Assembly (NCBI GenBank): GCA_001313365.1
Contig: BBFS01000070.1
Span: 1-24,989, forward strand
Reading direction: 5' to 3'
Length of the DNA stretch: 24,989 bases
DNA from: Paenarthrobacter nitroguajacolicus JCM 14115
Lineage (GTDB): Bacteria; Actinomycetota; Actinomycetes; Actinomycetales; Micrococcaceae
This document shows, in pieces, positions 16,652 through 24,955 of the stretch (its first letter is position 1; each line of letters opens with the position of its first letter). The position numbers and the translations under genes are program-made. The notes beneath the pieces are model-generated. The model was not told the origin of the DNA. It made no database searches and saw only the letters and a list, made by a program, of their open reading frames with translations.

Positions 16652-17725
16652 TTGAGTCAAGCGTTCGTCAAGACCGCAGCCGGATGGCTGCTCGGTCTGA
16701 TGCTTGCTGCCGCCGGAGCCATCGTGTGCATCAACCTGGTGAGCTCCTCGGTGGCCAGTCCTCAACAGCCTGTCAAGGAATATTTGGAGGCCCTGCAGAA
16801 GGGTGAAGGTGAAGAAGCCCTAGGCTTGCTGCGCGCCAAAGTTCCCAGCGCGAACCCCGCCATGTTGGACGGCACAGCCTTGCAAACGGCCGCTTCCAAG
16901 ATGTCCGATATCAAGGTGGGAAACCCCGAACCCCGGGGGGGCAGCAACCGCATGGCCGTTCCGGTGGACTACACCTTGGACGGCAGCCGCCTCCACACGG
17001 AATTCCTGATGGAACGGACCGGGACCCAGTGGCTGTTCTTCGCTAAATGGGCGTTCGTGCCCACAACGCTTCCCACCATAGAAGTCACCGTGGTCAATTC
17101 CAGCGAGGCCACACTCAACGGCGTACCCGTGAACATGCCCAACGGCCGCAACAACTTTGCCGTGTTCTTCCCCGGCAAATACGAGGCAAGCCTGAATGGC
17201 ACCTACTTCGAAGCCCCTACGGCATCGGCCCTTGTTTCAACACGCGACGGCGGCCAGGCACCCCTGAACCTGCAGACACGGTCCACCGCTGCCATGAACG
17301 AGGCAGTGGCTGGCAAGGTCCGGGAATTCCTGGACACGTGCGCGGCCCAGGCCACCGAGCAACAGCGCCTGCAGCCGGACTGCCCGTTCTATCATGCAAG
17401 CAACGCCCGGGTGGTGGACGGAACCATCAAGTGGGCAATCACCGAGTACCCCCCCAAGATCACCATTGAACCGTTCAGCGGTAAATGGGTGGTGGCTCCG
17501 CTCAACGGGAAGGCCACCCTGACTGCCCGGGAGATCAACCTTTTCACCGGGCTGGTCAACGACCTCAACGTGGAGCACGACTTCAGCTTCACCACCCAGC
17601 TGGACGTAGGGGGGGCAGACACTGTGACCGTCACCCCCCATGCTGACCTTCTGATTTTTTGCCCTCGCGCTGAACTGGCCCAGCTTCCATGGACCACGAC
17701 CGCTCTCATGGCCCGTGTGCCGTGA
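16652..17725 (+). CDS. Membrane-anchored protein of unknown function
   Basis: About 357 residues. One membrane span lies at the N-terminus (TAAGWLLGLMLAAAGAIVCINLV); the rest would be outside the cell. Right after the span comes QQPVKEYLEALQKGEGEEALGLL, a helix-turn-helix pattern like the NTF2/DUF4878-type folds that often follow such anchors. Beta-rich segments follow: PVDYTLDGSRLHTEFLMER, VTVVNSSEATLNGVPVNMPNG and FFPGKYEASLNGTYFEAP, which read like repeated tethered-domain strands. I do not recognise a named family. TTG 16652 is chosen because AAAGGG lies 7 bases upstream; GTG 16646 and GTG 16613 are alternatives. Unlike its neighbours it reads almost in one frame, with three probable extra residues at seven-base tracts (16936, 17451, 17608). 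The last 20 residues look less natural and may be out of frame. Confidence 0.75.
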   Translation: MSQAFVKTAAGWLLGLMLAAAGAIVCINLVSSSVASPQQPVKEYLEALQKGEGEEALGLLRAKVPSANPAMLDGTALQTAASKMSDIKVGNPEPRGGSNRMAVPVDYTLDGSRLHTEFLMERTGTQWLFFAKWAFVPTTLPTIEVTVVNSSEATLNGVPVNMPNGRNNFAVFFPGKYEASLNGTYFEAPTASALVSTRDGGQAPLNLQTRSTAAMNEAVAGKVREFLDTCAAQATEQQRLQPDCPFYHASNARVVDGTIKWAITEYPPKITIEPFSGKWVVAPLNGKATLTAREINLFTGLVNDLNVEHDFSFTTQLDVGGADTVTVTPHADLLIFCPRAELAQLPWTTTALMARVP

Positions 17726-17743
17726 GAGCCACCCTAAACCGGG

Positions 17744-18083
17744 CTAGTCCGACCACGTTCGGGCCGGCCCACGAAGAAGGACTTCACGCACGTGCCGGAG
17801 CATCTTCTCCGACGAGTACACGATGTCGTCATGGAAGAACCTCAGCACCAGCGTTCCTTGCCTGATTGCTTCGTTGTCCCTCCGGCGGTCGTTCTTGAAC
17901 TGACGCGGCTCCAGATGAAAAGCAAGGCCGTCGATCCAGACCTGGGTCTCAGTGCGGTTGCCCAGTAAACGGCGACGCAGGTAATCGAGGGTGATATCCC
18001 CACGGATGTAGCGCTTTCGACCATAGCCGGTGCCGGGTCATGGCTACACCGCCCAGACGCCGCAGGGCTTCCTCGGGTTCCAT
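17744..18083 (-). pseudogene. Shortened DUF559-type protein
   Basis: The 3' part encodes TQVWIDGLAFHLEPRQFKNDRRRDN followed by VLRFFHDDIVY and a final helix (SSEKMLRHVREVLL). This is the end of the DUF559 domain, a Vsr-like nuclease fold often carried on AbiEi-like N-termini. The start, MEPEEALRRLGGVA, matches the usual first helix of those longer proteins. Between them nearly all of the usual roughly 150-200 residue middle is absent: only a short junction, out of frame near 18035, links the two ends. Full-length relatives are near 300 residues; this one codes for about 113. I read it as an internally deleted remnant, most likely without nuclease activity. Tail-to-tail with the membrane protein gene, 18 bases apart. 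Confidence 0.6.
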
Positions 18084-18184
18084 CACCCCAGCCTGCTGTT
18101 TCCGCCGACGGGCAGTGCCGATGTGAGCTAGGTGGACAAACCACTCACCCGGGCTGGCCCGTTTTTGAACAGTCCAACGGCACG

Positions 18185-18229
18185 AAAAGGCCCGGGCCAA
18201 CTCCTGGGGGAGTCAGACCCGGGCCATTT
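18185..18229 (-). terminator. Strong terminator of the CopD-CtaG / thioredoxin-NHL operon
   Basis: GGCCCGGG (18189-18196) pairs with CCCGGGCC (18218-18225); a second small stem, ACTCC/GGAGT, lies in the loop. On the minus strand the hairpin is followed by TTTT (18185-18188), and it sits 14 bases past the stop at 18243. Confidence 0.75.
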
Positions 18230-18242
18230 CAGTTTGCAAGGC

Positions 18243-20227
18243 TTAGTCCATGCCGCGCAGGTCCAGCACCAGTTCGGACTCACCGTCAGCCTGCAAGACT
18301 ACCGGGATGCCCCCCCAGTCCTGTTGGTAGAGGTGGCACGCAGCGTGATCGGGGGATTTCGCCGTCTTCGGTCTCGGGGCCATCGCAGGCCGCCGCGCGG
18401 GCGGTGATGTGAAGGATGCCCTCGGGAACGTCAGCAGACAGTTCAAGGGTGCGCAGCAAGCCCACCGACGTGCCTCCACCGGAGACCAGCAGTTCCGGCG
18501 GCGTCGAGGAAATCTTCAGCTGTGTAGGATCGCCCCAACGGTCGTCCAGCTTCTGGCCGGTAGGAGCCTTGAAACGCACTGCGAGCTCAAGGTTCCCGGG
18601 AGTTACCGGGCTCTTGGGACGGTGAGTCTGCGATGCTCCCTCGTCCACCTGCTGGGCTTCCTTGGGAATGGGAACCAGGACCAGTTGGTGCTTGTTCGAC
18701 TCCACAACTACCAACAGCGGATCGCTGCCTTCTACCTGAACCACGACGACGTCGCTCGGCTCAGCGAGGCCCCTCGCCAAGGTGGATACAGACTTGGTGG
18801 CAGGATCGTAGCGGCGAACGGCACCGTTGTAGGTATCAGCGATGGCCACGGAATTGTCCGGCAGAACCGTGACACCCAAGGGGGTGCTGCAGGCGTGCTT
18901 CAGCAGCCTCGCCATCACGGAACCCGAAATCAAACAGGCCCTTGCCGATGGCGGTTTCCACGCTCACACCGGAATCGCTGACCACCAGGCGACGCAAGGA
19001 GGATGTTTCCGAGTCAGCCACCCAGATGTTGTCTTCACCATCGATGGCCAGGCCGGAGGACTGGGCGAACCAGGCTTCCTCCGCCTTGCCGTCCAGAAGG
19101 CCTTCAAGTCCGGAACCGGCAAGGATGGAAACCTCGTTGGCCAGGGGGTCGAAGGCGAAAATCTGGTGGGTTCCGGCCATGGCGATCACAACCCGCTGCA
19201 GCTTTTCGCTCCAGACCACGTCCCACGGGGGAGGACAGTGAAACCTCGGTTCCCAGACCCAGCGCCCCCAACATCGATCGCGTCGGCAGCGAAGTCAGCA
19301 GGGCCGCCGTCGTGGTGTTCGGACCAAGTGCCGGCGCCGGTGTCTGTCACCCGGGCAGGACCGGCGTCGAGCAGCCGCTGGACACCGTTGCCGGCGAGCG
19401 TCTGAACGTAGCCGGAACTCAGGGTGACGCCGCGCAGGCGATGGTTGACGGTATCGGCAACCACCGCGTCGTAGCCGAGCTTCCACGCCAGTTCCGACGG
19501 CAGCAGGGTCACGCCCTGGGGGGTTCGTTGAACTGCGCGATCTCCGACTGTCCGTCGAGGTACCCCTTGGTGCCGGAGCCGATGACGCGCTCCACAGTTT
19601 CAAGATCAGGGCGGAGTTCCACCAAGCGGTGATGGCCGGAGTCCACTACCAGGTAGTTGCCGTTGGCGAGCTGGGTCGCTTTACCAGGGAAGCGCAAGGT
19701 GCCCGACGTCGGCACGGGAGCCACATACGGGCCGTTACCGCGGTGGAGGGTCCCCTTGGCTTCGTGCTCGGCCACGAGTTCCTCAAGGAGGACGGCCAAG
19801 CCGTCGGCATGGCCCTCGCCGGAGAGGTGGGCAACAATGTAGCCTCGGGGGGGTCAACGACCACCAGTGTGGGCCATGCGCGGGCGGTGTACGCCTTCCA
19901 CGTTGCGAGTTCAGGATCGTCCAGGACAGGGTGGTGGATCTCGTAACGTTCCACGGCGGATGCCAGTGCTACGGGATCCGCTTCGTGTTCGAACTTGGGC
20001 GAATGCACGCCGACCGTCACCAGTACGTCCGAGTACTTTTCCTCAAGCGGGCGCAGCTCGTCCAGCACGTGCAGGCAGTTGATGCAGCAGAAGGTCCAAA
20101 AATCCAGCAGCACGATCTTGCCGCGCAAGGACTCGAGGTCAAGGGATTTCCCGCCCGTGTTGAGCCAGCCGCGGCCCTCCAGTTCGGAGGCCCGGACCCG
20201 GTGTTGGGTACGTACGGTTTCGCTCAT
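18243..20227 (-). CDS. Thioredoxin-like protein with NHL repeat domain
   Basis: Two-domain protein of about 660 residues. The thioredoxin-like N-terminus shows GKSLDLESLRGKIVLLDFWTFCCINCLHVLDEL with the redox pair in WTFCCINC, then PEL..WKAYTARAWPTLVVVDP (the cis-Pro region). The rest is an NHL-type beta propeller: GNYLVVDSGHHRLVEL, GYDAVVADTVNHRLRGV, DNIWVADSETSSLRRL and NSVAIADTYNGAVRRY are successive blades with the A/VADxxNHR pattern. The C-terminus (SADVPEGILHITARAAACD, VVLQADGESELVLDLRGMD) is beta-rich. No signal peptide is seen, so it is probably cytosolic. The start ATG shares one base with the stop of the CopD-CtaG gene (TGATG). Frames change near 19850, 19515, 19220, 18890 and 18310-18355. 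Redox support of copper handling is plausible but not shown. Confidence 0.87.
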
Positions 20228-22506
20228 CAGCGTCCTTCCAGCTTGGTGTTCGGTTCAGTTTGCCCGGCAGAGTCTGTGGTGGGGGGGCGTTCGGCGTTGC
20301 TGCGTTCCGCCTGCGCTGTCGTGGATGCTTGGGGGCGTCCTGGGTGCTTGGGCGGTGCGGTTCGCCATTTTGGCATCGCGGTCAGCGAGCCGGGCAAACA
20401 TATCGTTGTAAGCACTGAGATCGGCGTCGTTATTCCTGTCGGCCGCACGATCAACCCGTCGGGTCTCCCGCTCGTCCGATCGCGACCACAAGACAGCCAC
20501 ACCGATTGCCACCAGCAACGTGGGAACTTCGCCGATACCCCCACGCCACGGCACCGCCCAGTTGCTGGTCCCCCGATGGCCGACGGACCCCAGGCCCGGC
20601 CCAGGTTGCCGAAGTAGTCAGCGGCCAGCAGCCCGGTCCCGCCCATGATGGCCACACCGAAGAATGCGTGGAAACCCATGGTGGCCAGCAATAGAAGCAG
20701 GCGCATGGGGGGGAAGGGGGGGCGCGGCGGGGGGAAGTGGATCGCTACCGATCATGCTCAGCACAAAGATGTAGCCGGTTAGAAGGAAGTGCACGTTCAT
20801 GAGCTCGTGGCCCACATGCTCGCGCATCGCCAGGCCGAACAGGTCCGAGTAATAGAACAGGACGATGGAGCCCGCGAAGTTGGCAGCGGCGAACAGCGGG
20901 TGCGTCACAATCTGCGAGAACTTGGAGTGCACAAACAGCAGCAGCCACTCGCGCAAGCCACGTGAGCCGTGGGCGCCTTCGCCCCCTGGCGGGCAGGGCT
21001 CGCAAGGCAAGGGTTACGGGGGCGCCCAGGACAAGGAAGATCGGCGCCACCATGGTCAGGGCCATGTGGTCCACCATGTGCGCAGAGAAGAGGACGCGGC
21101 CATAGACAGCGGGTGGGCCCGAGGTGATGTAAGTGAGTACCAGCAGTCCGATGATCCAGTTGACTGCCCGGAACCAGGACCATTTGTCTCCACGCCGGCG
21201 GACCTTGATGATGCCAAGGATGTAGGTGACCGCGCCGAACAGCGCCACTCCCACCCACAGCCAGTCGAAGCGCCATTCCGTGAGCCAGCGCTCCGGCGTC
21301 AGCTCGGGCGGAAGCTCGTAACCGGAGAGGATGAACGACGGCGATGCATCAGGTGCGTAGGTGGTGGGCTGGGGCGGAGCTGAGCGTCCCAACGCGACGG
21401 CGAGTCCCGACGTCGCGCCCATCACCAGAAGCTCAACCAACACAAGCTGCCACAGCACGCGGCGGGCCGACATGGAGCCGTTCTTGCCAAGCTGGGGGGA
21501 TAACCCACTGTCGGTGCATGAAGCCGATGCCACCCAACACCAACGTGGCCAAGGACTTCGCGACGATGAGTTGACCGTACGGAGACCCGAACAGGTCCGC
21601 GGGGTTGGTCACTCGGATGGCGGCATTGATGACGCCGGAGGCAAACACGAGGACAAAGGCGAAGCCGGCAAGCGTCGAGAAGCGGCTCAAGGTCTGCTCG
21701 GTGATGTCTGGTGTGCCCTTGCTCCTGGAACCCGTGAGGATGCCGGAGAGGACCGCAAGCATGATGATGCCGCCAACCCACGTGGAGACCCCCTACGAGG
21801 TGGAGCCCCAGCGAGTTGATGGCGCCTTCGTGGTCGCTGGAACTGGAGGAGTGTCCGATCAATGCGGTGGGAATGAGGCCGATCAAGGCCAGCAGCAGAG
21901 TGAACGCCAGCCCGGTCAAGGATCTCACCCCCCCGAACAGCGCAGTGGTGACGACAGCGGCAATGATGGTGACCGCGAGCCAAGCCTTGCCGGTCTCGAT
22001 GTCCGTCATGAAGTAGACCAGGGAGCGCGTAAACTCCGCGTCTCCCGAGAGCCCCTGCCCCCCCGCGACATCTGCGTAAGTGAGTACAAGGACCGCCACC
22101 GCGGACAAAGTCCAAGCTGCGCCGGCTGCCGCAGCAACTGCCAAGCCCGGGCGAAGGCCGGATGTTCGGGCGCGTCAGCATCCTTCTCACGGGACCGCGA
22201 GCCGCCGAGGTTTTTGGGCAGGATGCCGACGGCAAAGATCAGGCCACCAACCACTGTTGCCACTGACACGTTGTGGATTGCTTTCGCGAAAGGAAGGCCC
22301 CAACGGACCAACTCGCCTGGATCAGAAACCTGCCGGGCAGCTGAGGCGCCGGAGAAGATGAGGGCCGCCGCAAGAGTCAGGAACAGCACCGCCAGGCCGG
22401 CCAGTTGCCACGGCAAGGAAATGCCCGCGACTGTAGTGCCTCCCCGCGCTCCCGGCTTGGGAACAGGCGAAGGGGGGGCAGTAGCGGAGCTTCTTGCTGA
22501 TGGCAC
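20227..22506 (-). CDS. CopD-CtaG fusion: copper resistance / cytochrome c oxidase assembly membrane protein
   Basis: Polytopic membrane protein of roughly 720-750 residues. The N-terminal half is CopD-like: LPFAKAIHNVSVATVVGGLIFAVGILP, LSAVAVLVLTYADVAG, GKAWLAVTIIAAVVTTALF, ALIGLIPTALIGHSSSS and WVGGIIMLAVLSGI, with the copper-site type His residues (HN, GHSS, HVGWR). The C-terminal half is CtaG/caa3_CtaG-like: FDWLWVGVALFGAVTYILGI, VYGRVLFSAHMVDHMALTMVAPIFLVLGAPVTLALR, ALPARR, VTHPLFAAANFAGSIVLFYYSDLF, HELMNVHFLLTGYIF and MGFHAFFGVAIMGG, with many paired histidines. It should deliver copper to cytochrome oxidase or take it up. The GTG at 22506 is the best start in frame, but an ATG at 22515 in another frame is possible before the G7 tract at 22473. 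Frames change near 22140, 21795, 21492, 20995, 20710-20740, 20560 and 20285. Confidence 0.85.
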
Positions 22507-22588
22507 TTATCCATTGTCCGCTACCTGCCGCCGGGCTGCGAATCGGATAAGGCGCTATGTGCATTAACTAACAGCAATAACGGCAAAG

Positions 22589-22613
22589 GGACGGCAACCA
22601 GAGGTTGCCGTCC
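22589..22613 (-). terminator. Terminator of the HU gene
   Basis: A perfect 11-bp stem, GGACGGCAACC and GGTTGCCGTCC, with a 3-base loop, 25 bases past the HU stop and followed by CTTTG on the minus strand. The gap 22507-22637 holds nothing else that I can recognise. Confidence 0.7.
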
Positions 22614-22637
22614 TTCAAGGCGTTCGCCGAAGAGTAG

Positions 22638-22925
22638 TTACTTCTTCTTGGCGACAGCAGCCTTCAGCTTGGAGCCAGCGGTCAGCTTGACGCTGTGGCC
22701 GGCTGCGATCTGGATGGTTTCGCCGGTCTGCGGGTTGCGGCCGGTGCGAGCTGCACGGTCGGTGCGCTCAACTGCGAGCCAGCCCGGGATGGTGATCTTT
22801 TCGCCGGCGGCGACAGAAGTCTCGAAAACTTCGAACAGTGCATCGAGCACGGAGTTGACTGCTGCCTGGCTGGTGCCAGCCTTGCCTGCTACCTCTGCAA
22901 CGAGTTCACTACGGTTCTTAGCCAT
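22638..22925 (-). CDS. hup: HU family nucleoid protein
   Basis: Complete HU-type histone-like protein of 95 residues, which binds and bends DNA as a dimer in the nucleoid. It opens MAKNRSELVAEVAGKAG, has the dimer-forming helices with ALFEVFETSVAAGEKITIPGW, and the DNA-inserting arm RAARTGRNPQTGETIQI with the signature GRNPxTGE, ending AAVAKKK. This is the short form; the long Lys/Ala-rich tail known in mycobacterial HupB is missing. The ATG at 22923-22925 has an ideal AGGAGG site 6 bases upstream. It reads in one frame with no long G/C tract, unlike nearly all its neighbours, and stands alone with its own terminator. The 229-base gap before it presumably holds its promoter, but I cannot fix the -35/-10 boxes. 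Confidence 0.97.
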   Translation of the reverse strand: MAKNRSELVAEVAGKAGTSQAAVNSVLDALFEVFETSVAAGEKITIPGWLAVERTDRAARTGRNPQTGETIQIAAGHSVKLTAGSKLKAAVAKKK

Positions 22926-23154
22926 TTACGTCCTCCTGGACTCATACGTTTTTGAGCTTTCAAGCGGAATGCGAGCAAGCCACTGTTCGAAAACTTACCA
23001 GCTTGGGCTGACATGGCCAGCAAATTCCGCGTGTTTCCGCGCCTTTTTGACCAAAATCACCGGATTTTCAGGGTTTTTAGGGGTGCTTTACGCCCTCGGC
23101 GTACCCTACGGCATCGGCAGAAGGGACAGCCGCCGCACTGCCGGGCTCCCCCGG

Positions 23155-23718
23155 CTAGAACAGAATGCGCTGGAACAGTACGTGGTCCTGCCACTCCCCC
23201 TGCGATCTGCAGGTAAGAGGGCGCCATCCCGATCCGATCGAAACCAGACCGCTTCAAGACGGCTTGGGAGCCCGCATTGTGGACCAGCGTAGCGGCTTGG
23301 ATACGGTGCAGACCGAGTTCATTTTCGGCCATGGACACGACGGCGGCCACCGCACATGACGCTATGCCCTTGCCGGTCCAAGCCTCATCCACCCAGTAGC
23401 CGAGGTTGGCATTCAAGAAGGCCCCCGGACAATCCCGGAGAGAGTGAACATCCCGATGATGCCTTTTGCTGTCGTCAACACCCAAGGCACCTCAGTGCCT
23501 TGTTCGTAGAGATTCAGTTTCGTCTGGATCACCGCCGACTGGCCTGTAGTGGTGAAGAACTCATCAGCCCGGGTTGGTTCCCACGGTGCCAGGTGCTCAC
23601 GGTTCCGCCGATAGGCAGCGGCCAGGGCGGCCGCATCTGAATGTTCCAGCGGGCGCAGGAGAAGCTGACCTGCCTCTTCGCCCACCAAGCCGCGGTCCAG
23701 GCTTCGCGTGAGAATCAT
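23155..23718 (-). CDS. RimJ/RimL-type GNAT acetyltransferase
   Basis: About 188 residues. LLLRPLEHSDAAALAAAYRRNREHLAPWEP is the start typical of the ribosomal-protein Ser/Ala N-acetyltransferase (RimJ/RimL) group, with HLxPWEP. LNANLGYWVDEAWTGKGIASCAVAAVVSMAENELGLHRIQAATLVHNAGSQAVLKRSGF carries the GYW(V/I)...GKGIA acetyl-CoA site and the N.ASxxVLEKxGF-like motif. The substrate may be a ribosomal protein or another N-terminal amine; this group is broad. The start is ATG 23716-23718. Frames slip near 23425-23440 (one C missing next to GGCCCCCGG) and at 23147-23151-side tract near 23205, where GGGGG replaces GGGG; corrected, it ends WQDHVLFQRILF at 23155. It is divergent to the leader peptide and patatin gene. 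Confidence 0.85.
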
Positions 23719-23817
23719 CCCCCAGACTCTACCTGCCACCATCCCGGCGATTGCGTGTGAGTTGGCTGAATGATAGTTTTTCGGGTGATCGTGAACCAAG
23801 ACCAGGAGGTGAGACCC

Positions 23818-23877
23818 ATGTACGCAGTATTCATAGTGGGCGCTCCCCTGCAGTCCACGATCTCGCGACTGAGTTAG
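23818..23877 (+). CDS. Leader peptide (19 residues)
   Basis: A short open frame, MYAVFIVGAPLQSTISRLS, with an ideal ribosome site (AGGAGGTGA, 23804-23812) 5 bases before the ATG, which is stronger than that of the next gene. It lies 46 bases before the patatin-like gene on the same strand. From codon 7 on, its coding sequence forms the left arm and inner hairpin of a larger RNA structure (23838-23895), and its stop codon overlaps the inner stem. Translation of the peptide would therefore hold the structure open. It has no run of one amino acid that would point to amino-acid starvation sensing. I do not recognise the peptide; the leader role is inferred from position and structure. Confidence 0.55.
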   Translation: MYAVFIVGAPLQSTISRLS

Positions 23878-23895
23878 TCGCCACTGGGAGCGCCC
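23838..23895 (+). promoter_or_regulatory. Long-range hairpin over the leader peptide (attenuator-like)
   Basis: GGGCGCTCCC (23838-23847) is perfectly complementary to GGGAGCGCCC (23886-23895). Inside the loop, GCGACT (23865-23870) pairs with AGTCGC (23876-23881) over GAGTT. No T tract follows, so control of translation or of RNA stability is more likely than plain termination. The downstream ribosome site (GAAAGG, about 23910) lies outside the stem. Confidence 0.55.
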
Positions 23896-23923
23896 GTCAG
23901 GCAATTCGCGAAAGGCGACTCCC

Positions 23924-24913
23924 ATGAACACAACATCTTCTTCTCCCCTGACCTCCGCCTCGGCTTCCGACCAACTGCGGTCGCACCAGCCTCAGCTAAG
24001 GGTTGACGCCTCACACCGGGTGCCCGACGGCGAGAGGGCTCTAATCCTCGGTGGCGGCGGTTCCACCGGTAACGCGTGGCTGATCGGCGTCGTCGCTGGC
24101 CTGTTCGACGCCGGGTTGGACGTGACCGCCGCGGACCTCACCGTCGGCACGTCTGCTGGATCGACGGCGGCGGCCCAGCTTGCTTGGGCAAACCCCGCCG
24201 AGCTCTTTGACGCCATCCTCGCAGCCGCTCCGACAAGACCCTCCGGCTTGGTTGATACCGTTGGGGGGGCCAACAACAGAGCCCGGCCCGTGTCCGACCA
24301 CATGGAGCGAACAGGCAAAATCCTGGAGTCCTCTGCGGATATGTCAGATATGCGCCGCAGGATGGGCGCCGCCGCAATAGACATGGCTGCAGCTATGGAC
24401 GACTCCAGTGCGCGGTGGCACGCAACCGTTGCAGCCCGGCTGCCTCATCAGGAGTGGCCGGAACGACTGGTGTTGCTCACAGCGGTTGATGCCGAAACCG
24501 GTGAACCTGTGGTGTTCCACCGCAATAGCGGAGTGGAATTGGTTGACGCCGTGGCGGCCAGCTGCGCCAGTGGCTTCGCCTACGCTATCGGCAGCAATCA
24601 CTATATCGACGGCGGCTACCGGGCCAACGCTGAGAATGCGGACCTCGCAGCCGGGTACAGCCGCGTACTGGTGCTGTCTCCGTTTGGCGGCCGGACTCGG
24701 ACTCCGTTGGAGTGGGGCATGCACTTATCCGGGCAAGTCGACGAACTGCGGCGCAGCGGGAGCCGGGTTGAGACAATCTTCCCCCCCGACAGCGAGGCGG
24801 AGCACATGTTCGGCATCAATGCGATGGATCTGACGCTGCGGCCGGCTGCTGCCCAAGCCGGCTTCGGCCAGGGCAGGGTCCTCGCCGAGCACATCACCGA
24901 GTTCTGGCGCTAG
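23924..24913 (+). CDS. Patatin-like phospholipase family protein
   Basis: Acyl hydrolase of 329 residues in one frame. It has the oxyanion-hole loop GGGGSTGN (43-50), the nucleophile elbow GTSAGS with Ser77, and the catalytic aspartate in DGGYR (Asp229), the Ser-Asp dyad of patatins. The first 35 residues are Ser/Gln-rich and not conserved; no signal peptide is visible. Substrates of bacterial members include phospholipids and lipid esters; nothing here narrows that down. The ATG at 23924 follows GAAAGG at 9 bases. Seven-base tracts at 24265-24271 and 24783-24789 probably add one Gly and one Pro without shifting the frame. Expression may depend on the leader peptide and hairpin just upstream. 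A terminator follows at 24927. Confidence 0.93.
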   Translation: MNTTSSSPLTSASASDQLRSHQPQLRVDASHRVPDGERALILGGGGSTGNAWLIGVVAGLFDAGLDVTAADLTVGTSAGSTAAAQLAWANPAELFDAILAAAPTRPSGLVDTVGGANNRARPVSDHMERTGKILESSADMSDMRRRMGAAAIDMAAAMDDSSARWHATVAARLPHQEWPERLVLLTAVDAETGEPVVFHRNSGVELVDAVAASCASGFAYAIGSNHYIDGGYRANAENADLAAGYSRVLVLSPFGGRTRTPLEWGMHLSGQVDELRRSGSRVETIFPPDSEAEHMFGINAMDLTLRPAAAQAGFGQGRVLAEHITEFWR

Positions 24914-24926
24914 TGAGTGTTGCCCC

Positions 24927-24955
24927 CCCGGCTGAGTCTGAGCTCAGCCGGGTTT
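24927..24955 (+). terminator. Terminator of the patatin-like gene
   Basis: CCCGGCTGAG (24927-24936) pairs perfectly with CTCAGCCGGG (24943-24952) over a 6-base loop and is followed by TTT. It lies 13 bases after the stop. Confidence 0.8.

Noticed and set aside
18151..18166. Plus-strand terminator GGGCTGGCCC followed by T5
   Set aside because: The stem leaves too small a loop unless shortened to 3 bp, and no plus-strand gene ends nearby; the nearest plus-strand stop is over 400 bases away.
23818..23877. Cysteine-type actinobacterial leader peptide controlling sulfur genes
   Set aside because: The peptide contains no cysteine and does not resemble those leaders; the next gene is a patatin-like hydrolase.
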